64,000 nt of DNA from Undaria pinnatifida (taxonomy: Eukaryota; Sar; Phaeophyceae; Laminariales; Alariaceae). The notes beneath the pieces are model-generated. The model searched no databases. It saw only the letters and a list, made by a program, of their open reading frames with translations, and was not told where the DNA came from. Below are positions 23,495 through 35,284 of the stretch, piece after piece (position 1 is the first letter of the stretch; each line of letters begins with the position of its first letter). The stretch lies in the NCBI GenBank assembly GCA_012845835.1, contig JABAKD010000018.1, forward strand, positions 682,001 through 746,000. The letters run 5' to 3'. A program made the translations under genes and the position numbers.

Positions 23495-25072
23495 GTACGA
23501 AGTCCACCCCGCGGCGTTTGTGTTAGAGTTTATGTGCGATAGAGTTGGTCATTATTTGATTGATTTTTTTTAGGCGAGCAGCTCCTCGAACGAAGGAGGA
23601 CCTCACTGCATTCGCCACCGGAAACGTTGATGACCAAGAACGTCAAAGTGCAAACCCGGTCAACAAGTCTATGGCCTAGTTATGAATGCAAGCCAAAAAA
23701 TGGTCACGTCTATTGGCAAGTCAAAACTGATATGTGATGAATTTCCTTTAAGCGAGGTTGGGTCAAGAGATCTCCCCGCGTCTTTTTCGTCGCATTTTTG
23801 CGAAATATCTTGGCGAAAACGATTATATAGCGTTACCTCTATCGTAGCAGGCGTGCTCGGATGCATCAATGGAGTAAAGGTTTTGACCTGAATAGTTGTT
23901 TTATCGTCGATTTTGTGTTCCGACTCCACTCACCTACCGTAAGGGAGGGTGTAGCGACATCGGCCTTCTGGACGGTACAGCTCTGGATTTCGTCTTGACC
24001 GCGACCGACGCAAGGAAATTTTCGTTGTGGGTGGTGCACGCTTGCACGACGACGCTTCACTGTGGTGTCTGGCACAAGGACGTTTGTGTATTCGCAACAG
24101 GTGGACTTGCTGTAACGAAAACAGAGTGGTTTGAGGCCCTCTTCGTATTGTCTGTCATTGATGGCAGATGGTGAAGGCGTCTGCGCGGATTGTTGAGAAA
24201 TGTGCCCTTAAAAGCCAGAGTTTGGTTATCGGAGTGAAGAGTAGATATCGAAACGTTCCGAGAAACCTCAATGCCAACGCTTTGTAACGTTACACAGATA
24301 GTACAGAAAAGATATTAAGAGCACCGGCACCACGTGGGAGGCCTGCCAGGCAGAAAAAAACATGGTACTGTCAATAGTATCCGGCCAAAGGGTGAAATCC
24401 ACACACAGGCCGGGTGGTATCGACGTTGATTAAAAGGCGCGGTCCCGTCGACGGTCATGGACACAGTCTCATCGACTTTCATCGACAACCTCTCGTCTCG
24501 AAGAAGGGAGAAGTGCGCTCTCGATTCGGTGCGGCAGGGGAAGCCACGAAAGCGTGCGATTACTCAAACGTGACCCACCGCCGCTCGCCACGGACTTCAT
24601 CGATATGTTTTCCGCCTAAAATGATACTTTTGTTTGTTTTTCCCGCGCAATATACAGAAGTTGCGCGTCATGTAAAACTTAGGATGCAACAGAAGTTTAC
24701 AAGCTCATAACATCAGGAGCTCAACATCTCCCACCGAAGACCCATACTTGAAAGACATTCATTCGCGCAAACACGACCAATGTTTAAATGCTATGGTCCT
24801 CAAATCAACCATTGTACTCAAAACAGTTATCGTACCTACGGACAGTCACTCACATACTTGAGGAAGTCAACCGCCCCACAGAGGTAAAAAAAGAATAGCC
24901 CAACAACTGCAACCCTTATCGGACGATGGAGGAATGACTCTTGCCGAATCCATTGCTTTTCCAGGACTCCAAAACAGTGTTGAACGGCTTCGGTCAGGCG
25001 TGTTGACCCCGCCCACCCCAACCCGTCATCATCCGCGCCCTCCTCCTCTTCCTCCTCCTCACTCGAACGCAG
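23495..25072 (+). other. intron 10 (1,578 bp)
   Basis: GTACGA to GAACGCAG. It carries an R4-like fragment near 24710-24850 and a CCTCCTCTT-rich pyrimidine stretch just before the acceptor. Confidence 0.7.
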
Positions 25073-25192
25073 CTTTTCGTGATATACAAGGAACTGATCA
25101 AGAACTTCCTGTTGGCGTTGGTTGCCGTGGCCGTTCTGAGCTTCCTCGTCTCCGGAAAGGTTGCCATCGTTGCCGTCGTCTGCTTCACAGTG
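25073..25192 (+). CDS. Patched/NPC1-like RND protein, exon 11 (TM8-TM9)
   Basis: Forty codons beginning LFVIYKELIKNFLLALVAVA and ending VAVVCFTV, with two hydrophobic stretches parted by SGK. This corresponds to the 'eQfxxIxxel..N...a' entry into TM8 and the start of TM9. Acceptor GAACGCAG after a long pyrimidine tract, donor CAGTG|GTGAGA, both phase 0. The join to exon 10 reads VEQ-LFVIYKEL as expected. Confidence 0.92.
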
Positions 25193-27054
25193 GTGAGATT
25201 GACATTTTCTCGGGTGATTCATTTTTTACTCCTTTGTTGAGGAAGAACACGGCAAGCACATTAGACGAATTCCCAATAGAAAGTCGGCCACGACGACATA
25301 AATCGCAGGCAGCCGATGAGCACGCAATGTGTGTGTCTGGGCTGCGGTGTAGCAACATCTGGACCCAGGTTGCGTACGGAGGTCCCTTTCATGGGGCCAT
25401 TTAGGCGGTAGCTCTCGTGGTCACTCGCGCGAGTAAACCGCTTGTTCCTCTCCGACACATTCTACGGTACAAGGGCGGGGGGTGGCGGTGGGGGGGGCGG
25501 GGCGCTGCTATCATGGTTAAGCTCCATGTCTCACGAAAGCACGGACTCCGTGAGTCTTCTTTTAAACGAACCGTCACCCTAACCAAATTACGTAGCTTGC
25601 CGTGTATATCGGGAGACAGTTGAGGACAGATCAGCAGGGGAGCGATTGCTTCGAGTAGTTCTGGGCTGGTGAAAAAATGAGTATTGAAGGCGAACCTCCC
25701 TATCGTTGCGTGCATTGTGGTCTCACGCGCAGCGTCTCGTGCGAACCTCCCAGCGTTGCATTCGGTTTCGTGTCCCACGCAACAGTGCGTGATAAGCGTC
25801 ACGTATACAGCGCTTTTTGAATTGCGTAGTCGCTCGATAACGTGGCACAATTTGCGAGGTGCTTTCGTCCGTGAAGGTGGCCTTCACAAGGGTTCACAAG
25901 GGTGGAAAATATGAGTGAGAACTGTCGTGAGCACAAGTCATCGTCACAAAACAGATTTTTTCTCGAGACCTTTGCGAACAGGTTCGCGAAGCGGTTGTAC
26001 GGGATGCCGAAGTTATTGTTTGAAACATCGCTAATACATCTTGACCATGTACACGGTGTATGTAAAAACGGGAAACGTTATCTTGGTTTTACTCCGCCGC
26101 GCGATAGTTACGACCCCGCGAGGGCCTAACCGGTACGATTTCCAAAGTTTTGAGCAAAGGCAGACCTTCGGTAAGGGGCTAACGATTGGATCGAGGTCAC
26201 TTGCAAAAGACACCCTCGCGCTCGTCTGGGGTCTTCAGGTGTCCTCCTGATTCATCATTCCTGACAATCAGTGGAGTCGTTTTACGGTAGCCCCACCAAC
26301 GTTTCTTTTACGAAATGGCCGGTTTCAAAACCACCTCCCGGCCATACCTCTTTATTTACCGTGTCCCTCGACACCCCGACGACATCGATAGATAGACCAT
26401 TGCACATAAAAAACCATATGGATACCTATGTACCAATAGTATCCTTCCTCGTGTCGAGCAGCCATGAAACGTTCGTTGAAGAATATTGCTGTTTTTTTTT
26501 GGGGGGGGGGGGCTATTGTAGCTTCAGCCAGTGATGGAGTGGTCAGCTAGCTAATGACGCTAGTCCAAAAGCTCGCAAAAATGCATTCTGTGCATGAATG
26601 AATGCTCATTCGTGCCGGTGGCCGACAAAAGATACCGTAGGGGTTTCGCCACTCGCAAGCGTAGCTCTTTATCTCACCTGACGAAAGAGTTTAAGCGCCT
26701 TGTTTGGCGCCGCGTAGCTAACCTTTGCACTGCGGGTTGATACCGCTCAAAAAAAATCAGCACGAACGATTTGAACCTCAAAGTGAACCACGGGGGTCAA
26801 TCGAGTGAGTAAAGTCGAACCAATAATGCAAAACAAGGCCCCAAACGTGACACCCCTTACGGTAGCCCTAGTCTGATCGAACTTGGCAGTGAAAAAACGT
26901 GTGGCCCCCGTGCAGAATGCTTCCCTTGTTCGTTGCGCACAGGTTTCGCGGAATATTCTAGTTAGGAGCTTGATTCGAAAAACACGTGGATAACGCCAGT
27001 TTAGGAATGAGTCTGTAATACCACGTATCGTCTCATGTTTGAAATCGATCCCAG
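25193..27054 (+). other. intron 11 (1,862 bp)
   Basis: GTGAGA to TCCCAG. It contains an R3 palindrome (25422-25435), a G-rich run near 25475-25502 and R2 (26271-26530). Confidence 0.7.
26271..26530 (+). repeat. R2 repeat
   Basis: Begins 'tggagtcgttttacggtagc', contains 'gtgtccctcgacaccccgac', 'atatggatacctatg' and 'gtgtcgagcagccatgaaac', and ends in a G tract plus 'gctattgtagcttcag'. Confidence 0.75.
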
Positions 27055-27127
27055 ATGGTCATCGACGTTGACCTGCTTGGGTTCGTGTACCACTGGGGTC
27101 TGGAGGTCAACAGCATTACCGTCATCG
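27055..27127 (+). CDS. Patched/NPC1-like RND protein, exon 12 (TM9 end)
   Basis: Encodes MVIDVDLLGFVYHWGLEVNS then ITVI. The family has 'dxdllGxmxxwgixvNsvtvi' between TM9 and TM10. Acceptor TCCCAG in phase 0, donor ATCG|GTGAGC in phase 1. The split codon with exon 13 gives Glu. It would be missed by an ORF scan because it is short. Confidence 0.9.
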
Positions 27128-27833
27128 GTGAGCCTTGCCATGACTTCCACACGGACACGTACACACATTTTTTAAAGTAGAACTAGCTGAGGTTTTCAAT
27201 GGCGACTGTGGTTTTTCTGGTACCATTTTGATTTTCCTTTCGCCATTGATAAATATACTCTACAACTGCTCCAAATAGGCTCGTCCGACCAGAGTTGTCG
27301 GTACATCTTGAGAGGGATTTGAATATGAAGACGCGGCGATTACACGCCAAACAGATAGCACGAAGACGTGGCGAATACACGTCGCGCAAATAGCATGTAG
27401 TATCCAATTACACGTACCACAAATAGATGGCACGGGAGCGAAACACCACGTAGCTCTCCGAAATGCAAGGGGTGACTCTGAGTTTCGATTTGACGATATT
27501 TGACAGAGTAATATTCAGAACGATTCTGCTAGAATTTTCGTTCCTCGTTTTGAACTGGGAACAATTCGTAAATCCAAAGTCGTGGGTCTGCTCATCGGAA
27601 TCTCACCGTTTGTTTACACAAAATCGTTGTTGTTGGGTAACTTATATAGGCCCATTGAAGTGAGGAACCCCAGACAAAAATGATACACTCTCACGGTGCA
27701 TTGTATCGACTTCTCTTGTGACTCAGTCCTTCACGGAGCCGACGGGTATGCAATACCTCGGTCTAACCTCAATTACTTTTCCGGGTTCCCTCTGCTCTCG
27801 TCGCCCTGGCCATGCCCACGCCTTGCCGTTAAG
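27128..27833 (+). other. intron 12 (706 bp) with 35-bp tandem repeat
   Basis: GTGAGC to GTTAAG, an unusual AAG acceptor. The tandem repeat is at 27327-27432. Confidence 0.65.
27327..27432 (+). repeat. 35-bp tandem repeat, three diverged units
   Basis: Units start near 27327, 27362 and 27397. The first two share 'gaagacg-ggcga-tacacg' and an 'agatagca'/'aaatagca' end; the third is more diverged but keeps 'attacacg' and 'caaatag'. Confidence 0.75.
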
Positions 27834-27901
27834 AGCTGATCATGGCCGTTGGGTTGGTGGTGGACTACATGGTGCACATCGTACACTACTTCCTACACCA
27901 G
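27834..27901 (+). CDS. Patched/NPC1-like RND protein, exon 13 (TM10 with GxxxD motif)
   Basis: Encodes ELIMAVGLVVDYMVHIVHYF then LHQ. 'lixaxGlxVDyxxHixhxF' is the TM10 signature of Patched and NPC1 proteins; Asp in G-L-V-V-D is the second RND proton-relay residue and the following His is typical. Acceptor GTTAAG (AAG, less usual than CAG), phase 1. Donor CACCAG|GTACTG, phase 0. Confidence 0.93.
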
Positions 27902-28779
27902 GTACTGAACACGTTTTTTACGACGTTGTAGGACGCATATATAGCGTCAGGAACTGTTCGTAAACAGGTGTAAGGCTCCCCTAGCCGTCATGCACACAAT
28001 GGCGTATGCCATGTCATTTAAGATCGCGTTGTTTTCGTCCCGTGGGCTCCTCAGAAAATTATTTCAGGCTTGTAATATTACATTCCAGTCTGTCTCGAAA
28101 CATATTACCATTTTTGTGTTGTTATCTAGCAGCACCAACGTGAACAAGTCCTAATTCTTCGACTATATTTTCAGTTGTTACAAACTGTAGCTAAAAACTC
28201 GCACGTTAAATACGTAGCTGTCACCAATTTTGTAAACGTCAAGCGTCGACAGACGCCCCTCAGGCGTCGCGAAAGAGGTCGCAAATTTGTAATACTGTGA
28301 ATTGTGACCTTCCAAAACCAAATAGCCAATCGTAAGGTACCGCTAACAGGCCAACAAAAAATATAGTCAGCAAGTTGGATGTGGAAGCCAGCTTGCTACC
28401 GGCCGACTTGCCGACCTTAGTCGGGCGAGAGAATGCAGCCAAAGTGGTGCTCGTCGACCAGTGAGCGGTCGCCTTCGGAGGGGAACGAAACAACACTTTC
28501 CTACAAATTATGGCAACCATCTTAGTCGAATTGTCGGCCCAGCCGGGAAACAACGCACTGGTAGTCCGTCATGTAACTATCTCGTGACGTACGCTTTTCG
28601 GATTGACAGCGCTCTCTAGTTGTATTTTTACCATTTTCGTCCATACTTTTACCCCACACCACACTGTATTTTTATGTGCTTTATGCCACTCGATTTAGCA
28701 CGATTGCGCGAAATATTTTTGTACCCCCCAATGCATCTAATTCCGGCTTTCAGCGCGTTCTACCCAATACTTGAGACAC

Positions 28780-29010
28780 CCCATTTCTTCGGTTACCTCA
28801 ATCTGGGAGGTTAAGACACCTATATCAAAACCTGATTTGCCGACAAAAAAAACAATGATGCCACCGGACGAACCATCTCGGGGTCTAGGTACACCAAGAA
28901 AAATATTGAAAACGAAAAGGCATATTCTGGACGATTTTGGGTTAGCGACCTCCGTCATTCAGAAACCGCTTGGGACGAAGCGTCCTACCTCTATGTTGTA
29001 GCACCTGTCG
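28780..29010 (-). repeat. R1 MITE-like repeat, reverse copy
   Basis: Contains 'ctgggaggttaagacacct', 'ggggtctaggtacaccaaga' and 'cctccgtcattcagaaaccg', and ends 'cctacctctatgttgtagca'. Confidence 0.65.
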
Positions 29011-30186
29011 TTCACATCTTTGTGGAAAGATGATTATTTTCGTTTGGGGGAGTGCGGGGTTGGGCAATAATTGACAGTCATAGATACAGTTATACAGTAG
29101 TGGGTCGGGTGGCGAGATGTTTTACATTGACGTTCGACGCGCGCTACAGTGGTAGAGGTGCACGGTTGGGTGTCTGAGGCTCTTCCCCTGATGAACTACA
29201 CACCACACACGAACCTAGTTGAGAGACAATGAGAGCGGAACGTGTTGGATAGTATCATGGCCGATGTACCGAAAAAGAATAAAACGCACAGCGAAAACAT
29301 ACATTCTTCACCGATACTGGGGTTGAGGGTTTCCTTGAAATTTAGAACATGCGTTTGTGCGTGAAAATGTGATACCTTTAAATTAGCACGCGTCATTACC
29401 GTGGCAACATACGCTCGAAACGGAACATCTTCAAACGATAGTACACCCTTAAAAATCGAGCGGCCCGCGTGTCACGTATTTTACCGTCTTTGGGTTCGTA
29501 GTGCTCGCTTTGCGATCCCGGCCACCTCGCAGCTGCTCCAGGCTACGTGAGAACGGTACCTTTTGGGGCGTTGTTGTTCGCGGTGGCCCGATGGCACTCG
29601 CACGGCGTCTTGATCTTTCGTGCTGCTAAATAATCTCGATAAGAATCCGCAACATGGAATGACATTCTACGCCTCCCCAAAACCAACTGCCGAATATCCT
29701 TTTGTCCATGAGGTTCAGTATCAGTCGTGTGAGTGGCGCCCCAAACGTTGAGGAGGAAATCGGGGTACCCCCTCTATCGTAACCGTGGTGAACACTGATC
29801 CTCCACTCCATAAAAATATACAAAACCACACACAGCTGACGTATCTGAGCAAATATTTCAAAATATAACGTCAAACGAACTTACACCGATGTAAATATGA
29901 CGAAGACGTAACATTAGCACGACTTGGTGTATTATTCTTGTCCATTTTTGAGTGTAGTAAGATGGAGCGAACGTTTGTGCGCAGGCTGGTCACTCACGCC
30001 CTTTAGAGCCCCAAAACCACTTCTTAAACTGTACTAACGTTCTGTTCTTTTGCGAAAGACGGGTTTCGATTTGTGTGAAACGCGTTAAGGAATTCTATAC
30101 CTCGTTCTAGGAATTGTTCTGATTGAGCTTGAAAGTGCAACCCAGCAGTAAACAAACCCATGATATTATGAATTTTATGCAAATCT

Positions 30187-30258
30187 TACGGTAGGAAGGT
30201 TATGTTGTTTTACCCCCTTTCCTACGGTAGGAAGGTTAGGTTGTTTTACCCATTTGTT
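30187..30258 (+). repeat. 36-bp tandem duplication
   Basis: 'tacggtaggaaggtta' and 'gttgttttaccc' occur twice, starting at 30187 and 30223, with only a few differences. Confidence 0.9.
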
Positions 30259-30548
30259 CTGCCTTTTTTTTCCAGTAGCTCGATGTAACTTGCGCGATTG
30301 GCCCACCTGTTCCTTGTGGTGAAATACGTTATTTTCGTGCTGTTTAGCCTTCTCAATAGAAATGCGAAACGGCGGATTATTAGCTACCATGAGACAACAA
30401 GAAATCGACGAACGTGGCTTATGTCGGTGAGGTATGGCGTAACTCGCTCGAGGTATGGCAACGGCTCCGGTAATGAAGACTAGGGGTACCCCTACCGTGG
30501 CCTTTGATCCCTTGTTTTTTCCGAGAACAAAACGTTAACTCTCTCGGC

Positions 30549-30805
30549 GCATGCTACTATCGAGCAATTATTTTTTTTTGGCGTAAATGGCTTTCTGAAA
30601 GACGGGCTCCTTAACATACAATCATCCGAAATTGCCATTATTGTTTTGTACGATTATTGTTGGGTACTTAGGCCGTGGACGTGTTCATCCGGCAGCAGTT
30701 TTAAGTTACTCCAAACTATCGGTTTTTTGAGAGAGGTCTCAAGCTCCCAAATGGAGGGGTAGTATAAAGAAAAAATGTGGCGCACCTGTTTCGGAGCACG
30801 CGTCC
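30549..30805 (+). repeat. R1 MITE-like repeat
   Basis: From GCATGCTACTATCGAGC through 'tgaaagacgggctccttaac', 'ttcatccggcagcagtttta' and 'caagctcccaaatggagg' to 'cacctgtttcggagcacgcg'. Confidence 0.75.
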
Positions 30806-30989
30806 TTTCCCTACATGCGCGTCATCTCGGGAAACTCACACACGCGAATGAGTTTGCGTAATTACAGGCGTACATCACGCTGCGGGTCACAAACGCGACA
30901 GCCTAGTGCGCAGCTTACGTGCAATCCCTGACGCCAATTCAACGGCAAAGGTGCGAACCACATATCATCTGAGAAACATTTTAGCGATT

Positions 30990-31250
30990 GATTGATTCTA
31001 TGATACCCCCCCTCAATCCAGCGATTTTACTCGCTGGACGTTTCATGGCCTACTCGACATGAGGAACAATGAAGCACTATCAACAAAATATGTGGGACAA
31101 AACTTGGTTTGCACAGGACCATCGAACGATGACCTCGGGGTGGCAGGAGGCACCGCCTGTCACGAGATGCGGCGGGGAGCTGGTTTCTAGCCCGGCAATT
31201 TCGTCAAATATTCGTGTGGCGGGCTAAAGCACTTGGTCGCGATTCATAGT
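30990..31250 (-). repeat. R2 repeat, reverse copy
   Basis: Begins 'gattctatgatacccccc', contains 'ggacgtttcatggcctactc', 'aggaccatcgaacgatgacc' and 'cggggagctggtttctagcc'. Confidence 0.65.
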
Positions 31251-32143
31251 GCCCCCCGATTTATGGTATCACGGTTTGCGAAATATTCACGACCACTTGG
31301 AAATATCATCCCCCTCTTCGATTTGTGGTAAATGCCAACCATATTCTGAAGGGGGGGAGGTTAGAAATATTTCAAGCTGGGTTTCATTTGTCATTAGTGA
31401 GGGGTTGATATCTTGAGCGGGGGGGGCGTTAGATTGTTAGATGTGGGGTGTGACTACTGCCAAAAGTAAAGGATAGATCCGACGGCACGACGAATCGTAA
31501 CAACTCCTCAGCGAAGTAGGCCTTTGTAGGTCGCCCAAGATATTTTCCGAGGTAAACCTGAACGTGCAGCGAGATGAATAATTCATGGACGAAGATTACC
31601 TAAAAAATAAAGTCCTGGGAGACAGTTGTAACGACTTTCCGACGGGTCTGGGTCAAGGAGCCCTGCGCTAGTCTGAAACCGTTCTTCAGCCGAAACGTTC
31701 TATCCCTATCGGCCGAGGCCACGACTTGGCGGTCGCGTTTGGGAGATGCTCTTGATGTGGCTCAACGACGCTCGTGCGAGTGTCCCTTCTGTTCCTTCAC
31801 TGTACTTCGCGTTCGTGCTGTTGAAAGGTTTGGGATATATAAATATATATATATATATATATGAAAATCGTCAACGGAACCAGTGTGCCAGCCTGGCTGA
31901 ATGAATCGCTTTACGTGTTTTGTCCGTGAGGCGCAGAGCCACTCGAGGAAGACGGATCCCCTTTCCCCCGCCTTCTTGTTGGGTCTTTGGTTTATCGTCA
32001 CACGATTCAAACAGATAATCGGAGACCCAACTGCAGTAGTAAATGGTTGGTGACATCCAGTGTGCCAACTTTAAGCCAGTCGTTGAAATTGCACATGAGC
32101 CTAACGCCAACCGCGCTCTCGTGCCACGTCTGATGAACAAAAG

Positions 32144-32314
32144 GAGGCGACTGTCCCCAAGGATGAGCGCATAGCGAATGCTCTCGGCGAGATCGGCCCC
32201 TCCGTAATGATGGGGGCAACCACAACATTCTTGGGCATCATGCCCCTGGCCTTCGCTCAAAACGCGATTTTCCGCATGTTCTTCAAGATGTTCCTGGTCA
32301 TCATAACGTTTGGG
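32144..32314 (+). CDS. Patched/NPC1-like RND protein, exon 14 (TM11-TM12)
   Basis: Encodes EATVPKDERIANALGEIGPS, VMMGATTTFLGIMPLAFAQN and AIFRMFFKMFLVIITFG. This closely follows 'R..AL.eiGpsvxxGaxTTFLGixpLafa.s.iFrxFFKMFlxIixfG', the TM11-TM12 block of Patched/NPC1 proteins. The donor is GGG|GTCAGT, phase 0. The start is uncertain: AAAAG|GAG at 32144 and CCAAG|GAT at 32162 are both in phase 0, and the second would drop six residues. Everything after DERI is secure. Confidence 0.93.
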
Positions 32315-33350
32315 GTCAGTAACGTGTGTAGGTTTGGTTTTCCCGTTGTTTGCTTTTGCGCTTGTCGTTCTGGCTGCTATTGGCGGTGTTGACGTTTGTG
32401 GTAACCTTTGTCAGCGTCGGTTTAACGCTAACTCTCGAGTGTCTTCCAAGTTTTTGTGTGTTGGGTACTCGGTTGTTCGTTTTACTGTAGCGCTAGGTCT
32501 ACGGTGTTCTTCTGTTTTTGTTTTCTTGTCGTCAGAACGTTTGGGGCAAACATGACCGGTTCCTAGTGCCTTTGTACGAGATCGAAGTCTTACCCCGTTA
32601 CGGATGTGGTTTGTGGGATCGGTTCGGCCTTGGGACGAACCTCCAAAAGTATTGTGGAGTTGAAAACTGGAACGATATATTCGCGAGCTAAGCTGGGGCG
32701 GTGAGGTGTAGGACGCTCCCTTCAACCATAACCGCTGTCCGCGCGAACGGCCATCACTCCGGGATGAATGCTACGATTGAGGTATCTGAAATGGTTTCTG
32801 AGTGACGGTGCCCTTCATCCAAAAACGTTGGAAAATTGGTTTTTACGTTAATGAAACTTTCTTTTTTGAACGTCGGCGCAATGGGATTTTTCATCCGGTA
32901 GCGGTTATGTTTTGTTTCTCCAAATAAAATTTTAGGAGATATCTTAAGCCCCTTTATCGAGGAATCTAAGGAATATAGTGGGGCACATCTATCGTAGCAC
33001 GCGTCCAAAGTGCAATTTCTGTGGACAATTTTCAAGTGAACTGGTTGAAACCCACTTAGTCATTGAAGGAGCACTTCTTGAACGCATTGGAAAATGTGAT
33101 GCCCAAGCAGTAAATTGATTGATACGCGCAGAAGTGCCCACAGCGTCATCCCGTTGACGAGGCCAACACAGTTAAAAGCTTACCAGATACATAATTTTAT
33201 TCCGACCGTGACGATAAAACATGGCCATGACCAACCACTGTGAGATTGGGTACACACCACCCTTCCCCTCAACCCCCGCTATGAATACATTTCACTGATT
33301 TCCTGTTTGTGATTGTGCAAATTATTTTTCTCCTCCATCTTGATCTGCAG
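32315..33350 (+). other. intron 14 (1,036 bp)
   Basis: GTCAGT to TCTGCAG, after a pyrimidine-rich tail. It contains R1 (32766-33006). Confidence 0.75.
32766..33006 (+). repeat. R1 MITE-like repeat
   Basis: Begins 'aatgctacgattgaggtatc', contains 'ctgagtgacggtgcccttc' and 'tttttcatccggtagcggtt', and ends 'acatctatcgtagcacgcgt'. The ends are inverted repeats of each other. Confidence 0.8.
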
Positions 33351-33473
33351 TTCTGGCACGGTGTGGCGTTCATCCCCGTGGTGCTTTCTTTACTTCCCGA
33401 CTGGATGGTGTCGTCCCCGCACCCCACCCAAAACGATCATTGTGTTCCAAAGGTGAGAAACCGTCGCCGCTGA
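33351..33473 (+). CDS. Patched/NPC1-like RND protein, exon 15 (TM12, probable C-terminus)
   Basis: Encodes FWHGVAFIPVVLSLLPDW then MVSSPHPTQNDHCVPK. 'xfHGlxfxPVvLSllgp' is the final conserved helix of Patched and NPC1 proteins. Acceptor TCTGCAG, phase 0. After VPK the genome reads VRNRRR and TGA at 33471-33473, giving a short basic tail, which is usual for this family. However, AAG|GTGAGA at 33452 is a good donor, so the protein may instead be spliced to an exon downstream that I cannot identify. Confidence 0.85.
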   Translation, partial: FWHGVAFIPVVLSLLPDWMVSSPHPTQNDHCVPKVRNRRR

Positions 33474-34325
33474 CGCCACTCGCGACGATTCCAAACCTGC
33501 TAGAAGAACCCAGAGGAGGTTAGGTCGTCGTAATGCTTGAAACGATAGGGGGTTTCACGGTGTGGTGCAAAACGTTTTTTGGCTGAGACAGGGGTGGTCC
33601 TCAACTACAGTGTTCAGGTCGCACACTACCGAACGCCGAACAAAGTATATCTCTATATGTACCGTTTCTTCTTCGCATCATCCCACTCTACAGGGTGGGG
33701 CAGCAGAAGTTCATGAGCTGCTTGCTCGATAAGCTCGACGGCCAAACCGATCCGACACATGACCACAAGAAAATTTGTACAACAAACTCGACCTACATTT
33801 CCATACGCTACACATACTCGCTGCGCTATTGCACACAGATCGACAGTTGTGCCACTCTTTAGGAGCTCAACCATATCAGAACGTCAGAAACGCTTTGGCC
33901 CCCATAGGTTGCTACACCTACGAAGGGCTGACTCTGTTTCCGGTTTGTTTTTGCAGAGTACCTTGGCACATAACGAAGTTGTCCAGAAGGCGCAATTTGC
34001 GCTGATATCACCACGTCCCCCGCTCGTTACCTCACGATCTAAGGGCTATTTGCAGATGTAGGATCAACCTGCTTCGTGGCCGTGTTCAACGATATCCAAG
34101 GGGTAGGGATCGCACCGGTTTGTCCAGCAGGTCTCTGGCCGGTTGAACTGCGTCTCGTGTGAGGACCATCGCGCAAATGTTGATAATTTTACGAGTAGAT
34201 TCCGTTTTGGGTTCTAGGGCATGGAGAAGCTTAGTCGAGTTGAGCGAACGAATGCTTTTGGAGTCGTTGTCTCGGGCGTGAGGCATCGAGCTGCTCATCG
34301 TTGGAGCTCAGAAACGTTACGGTTT

Positions 34326-34574
34326 GTGCCACGATTGAGGTAGCACGTTTCGTGTGAAAGGGTTTCTCCATGACGGGGAACCTCAACCTTAAATCGTCGG
34401 AACTAGCTTGCTGTTTTGCATCGTTCCCGTTCTATATACCTAGGCCATGGGATTTTCCATCCTGATATAGCAGTTATATTTTTGTCCAAATGTGGTTTTT
34501 GGGACATGGCCTCAAAGCTCTCTAAGTCCGAGGGACATAAAAAAAAATGCGTGCACCGCTATCTTAGCTGGCGT
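34326..34574 (+). repeat. R1 MITE-like repeat
   Basis: Begins 'tgccacgattgaggtagcac', contains 'ccatgacggggaacctcaac' and 'aggccatgggattttccatc', and ends 'caccgctatcttagctggcg'. Confidence 0.75.
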
Positions 34575-35030
34575 CTTAGGCTCAACACCCTACCGTGAGA
34601 TGCCTCTTTCTTCCACATTCAACACGACGCGCTCTCTGCGGGCTCTACGCTACGACTGCCGCCACCCACAACCACTCGAAACCTCAATTTGACACACCGG
34701 ATGAAGATTTATCATCTTTCCAATTTCTTCCGCTGTCGTCTTTGGACTCATTGAAACGCGTGAGTTTCGGTGGAGAGATGGCACTTTGTGACCAACGCAG
34801 TTTTTTTAATGGAGAACTCCTGAAGAACGTTGGAAACCTTTTTTTCTGCTCGCCCTAATCCTGATTTTTTCATCTGTTTGCAATATATCCAACCCCCGTG
34901 GCTGGTTTGTTGGGTGAACCCTATCTCTATTGTCAGCTGCCCCCGAGTTTAGTGTGGAAGACAAGAATTCAAAGAGCCCCCCCCCCAAGATGCGGAGCCT
35001 CTTAGAATGAACGTGCACCCCCTCAGTGGG

Positions 35031-35284
35031 GCATTCTACGATAGAGGGAGCACGTTAAGTTTGAAGTAGGGTCTGCCCGACGGAGCACCTTAGCCCCAAA
35101 CCGTCGAAAACAATCCATTTGCTTTTCATGACTCTTGCCGTTGTATAACCAGGCCGTCGGATCTTTAACCAGGAAGCATTTTTATTGCTCAAAATAATAA
35201 ATAATTGGTAGAAAGGTATCAAGCTCCCGAGTTGAGGAACCTCAGGCAAAACATGTGGTGCGCCTCTTTCGTAGCACGCGCCCG
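35031..35284 (+). repeat. R1 MITE-like repeat
   Basis: Begins 'cattctacgatagagggagc', contains 'agctcccgagttgaggaacc', and ends 'gcgcctctttcgtagcacgc'. Confidence 0.75.

Larger units (their letters stand above)
27902..32143 (+). other. intron 13 (4,242 bp)
   Basis: GTACTG to CAAAAG. It contains R1 reverse (28780-29010), a 36-bp tandem pair (30187-30258), R1 (30549-30805), R2 reverse (about 30990-31250), an R3 palindrome (31769-31782) and an AT repeat (about 31836-31862). Confidence 0.65.

Noticed and set aside
24836-25222. 128-residue open frame on the minus strand opposite exon 11
   Set aside because: Shadow of the real exon 11 on the + strand, which matches the Patched family and has correct splice sites.
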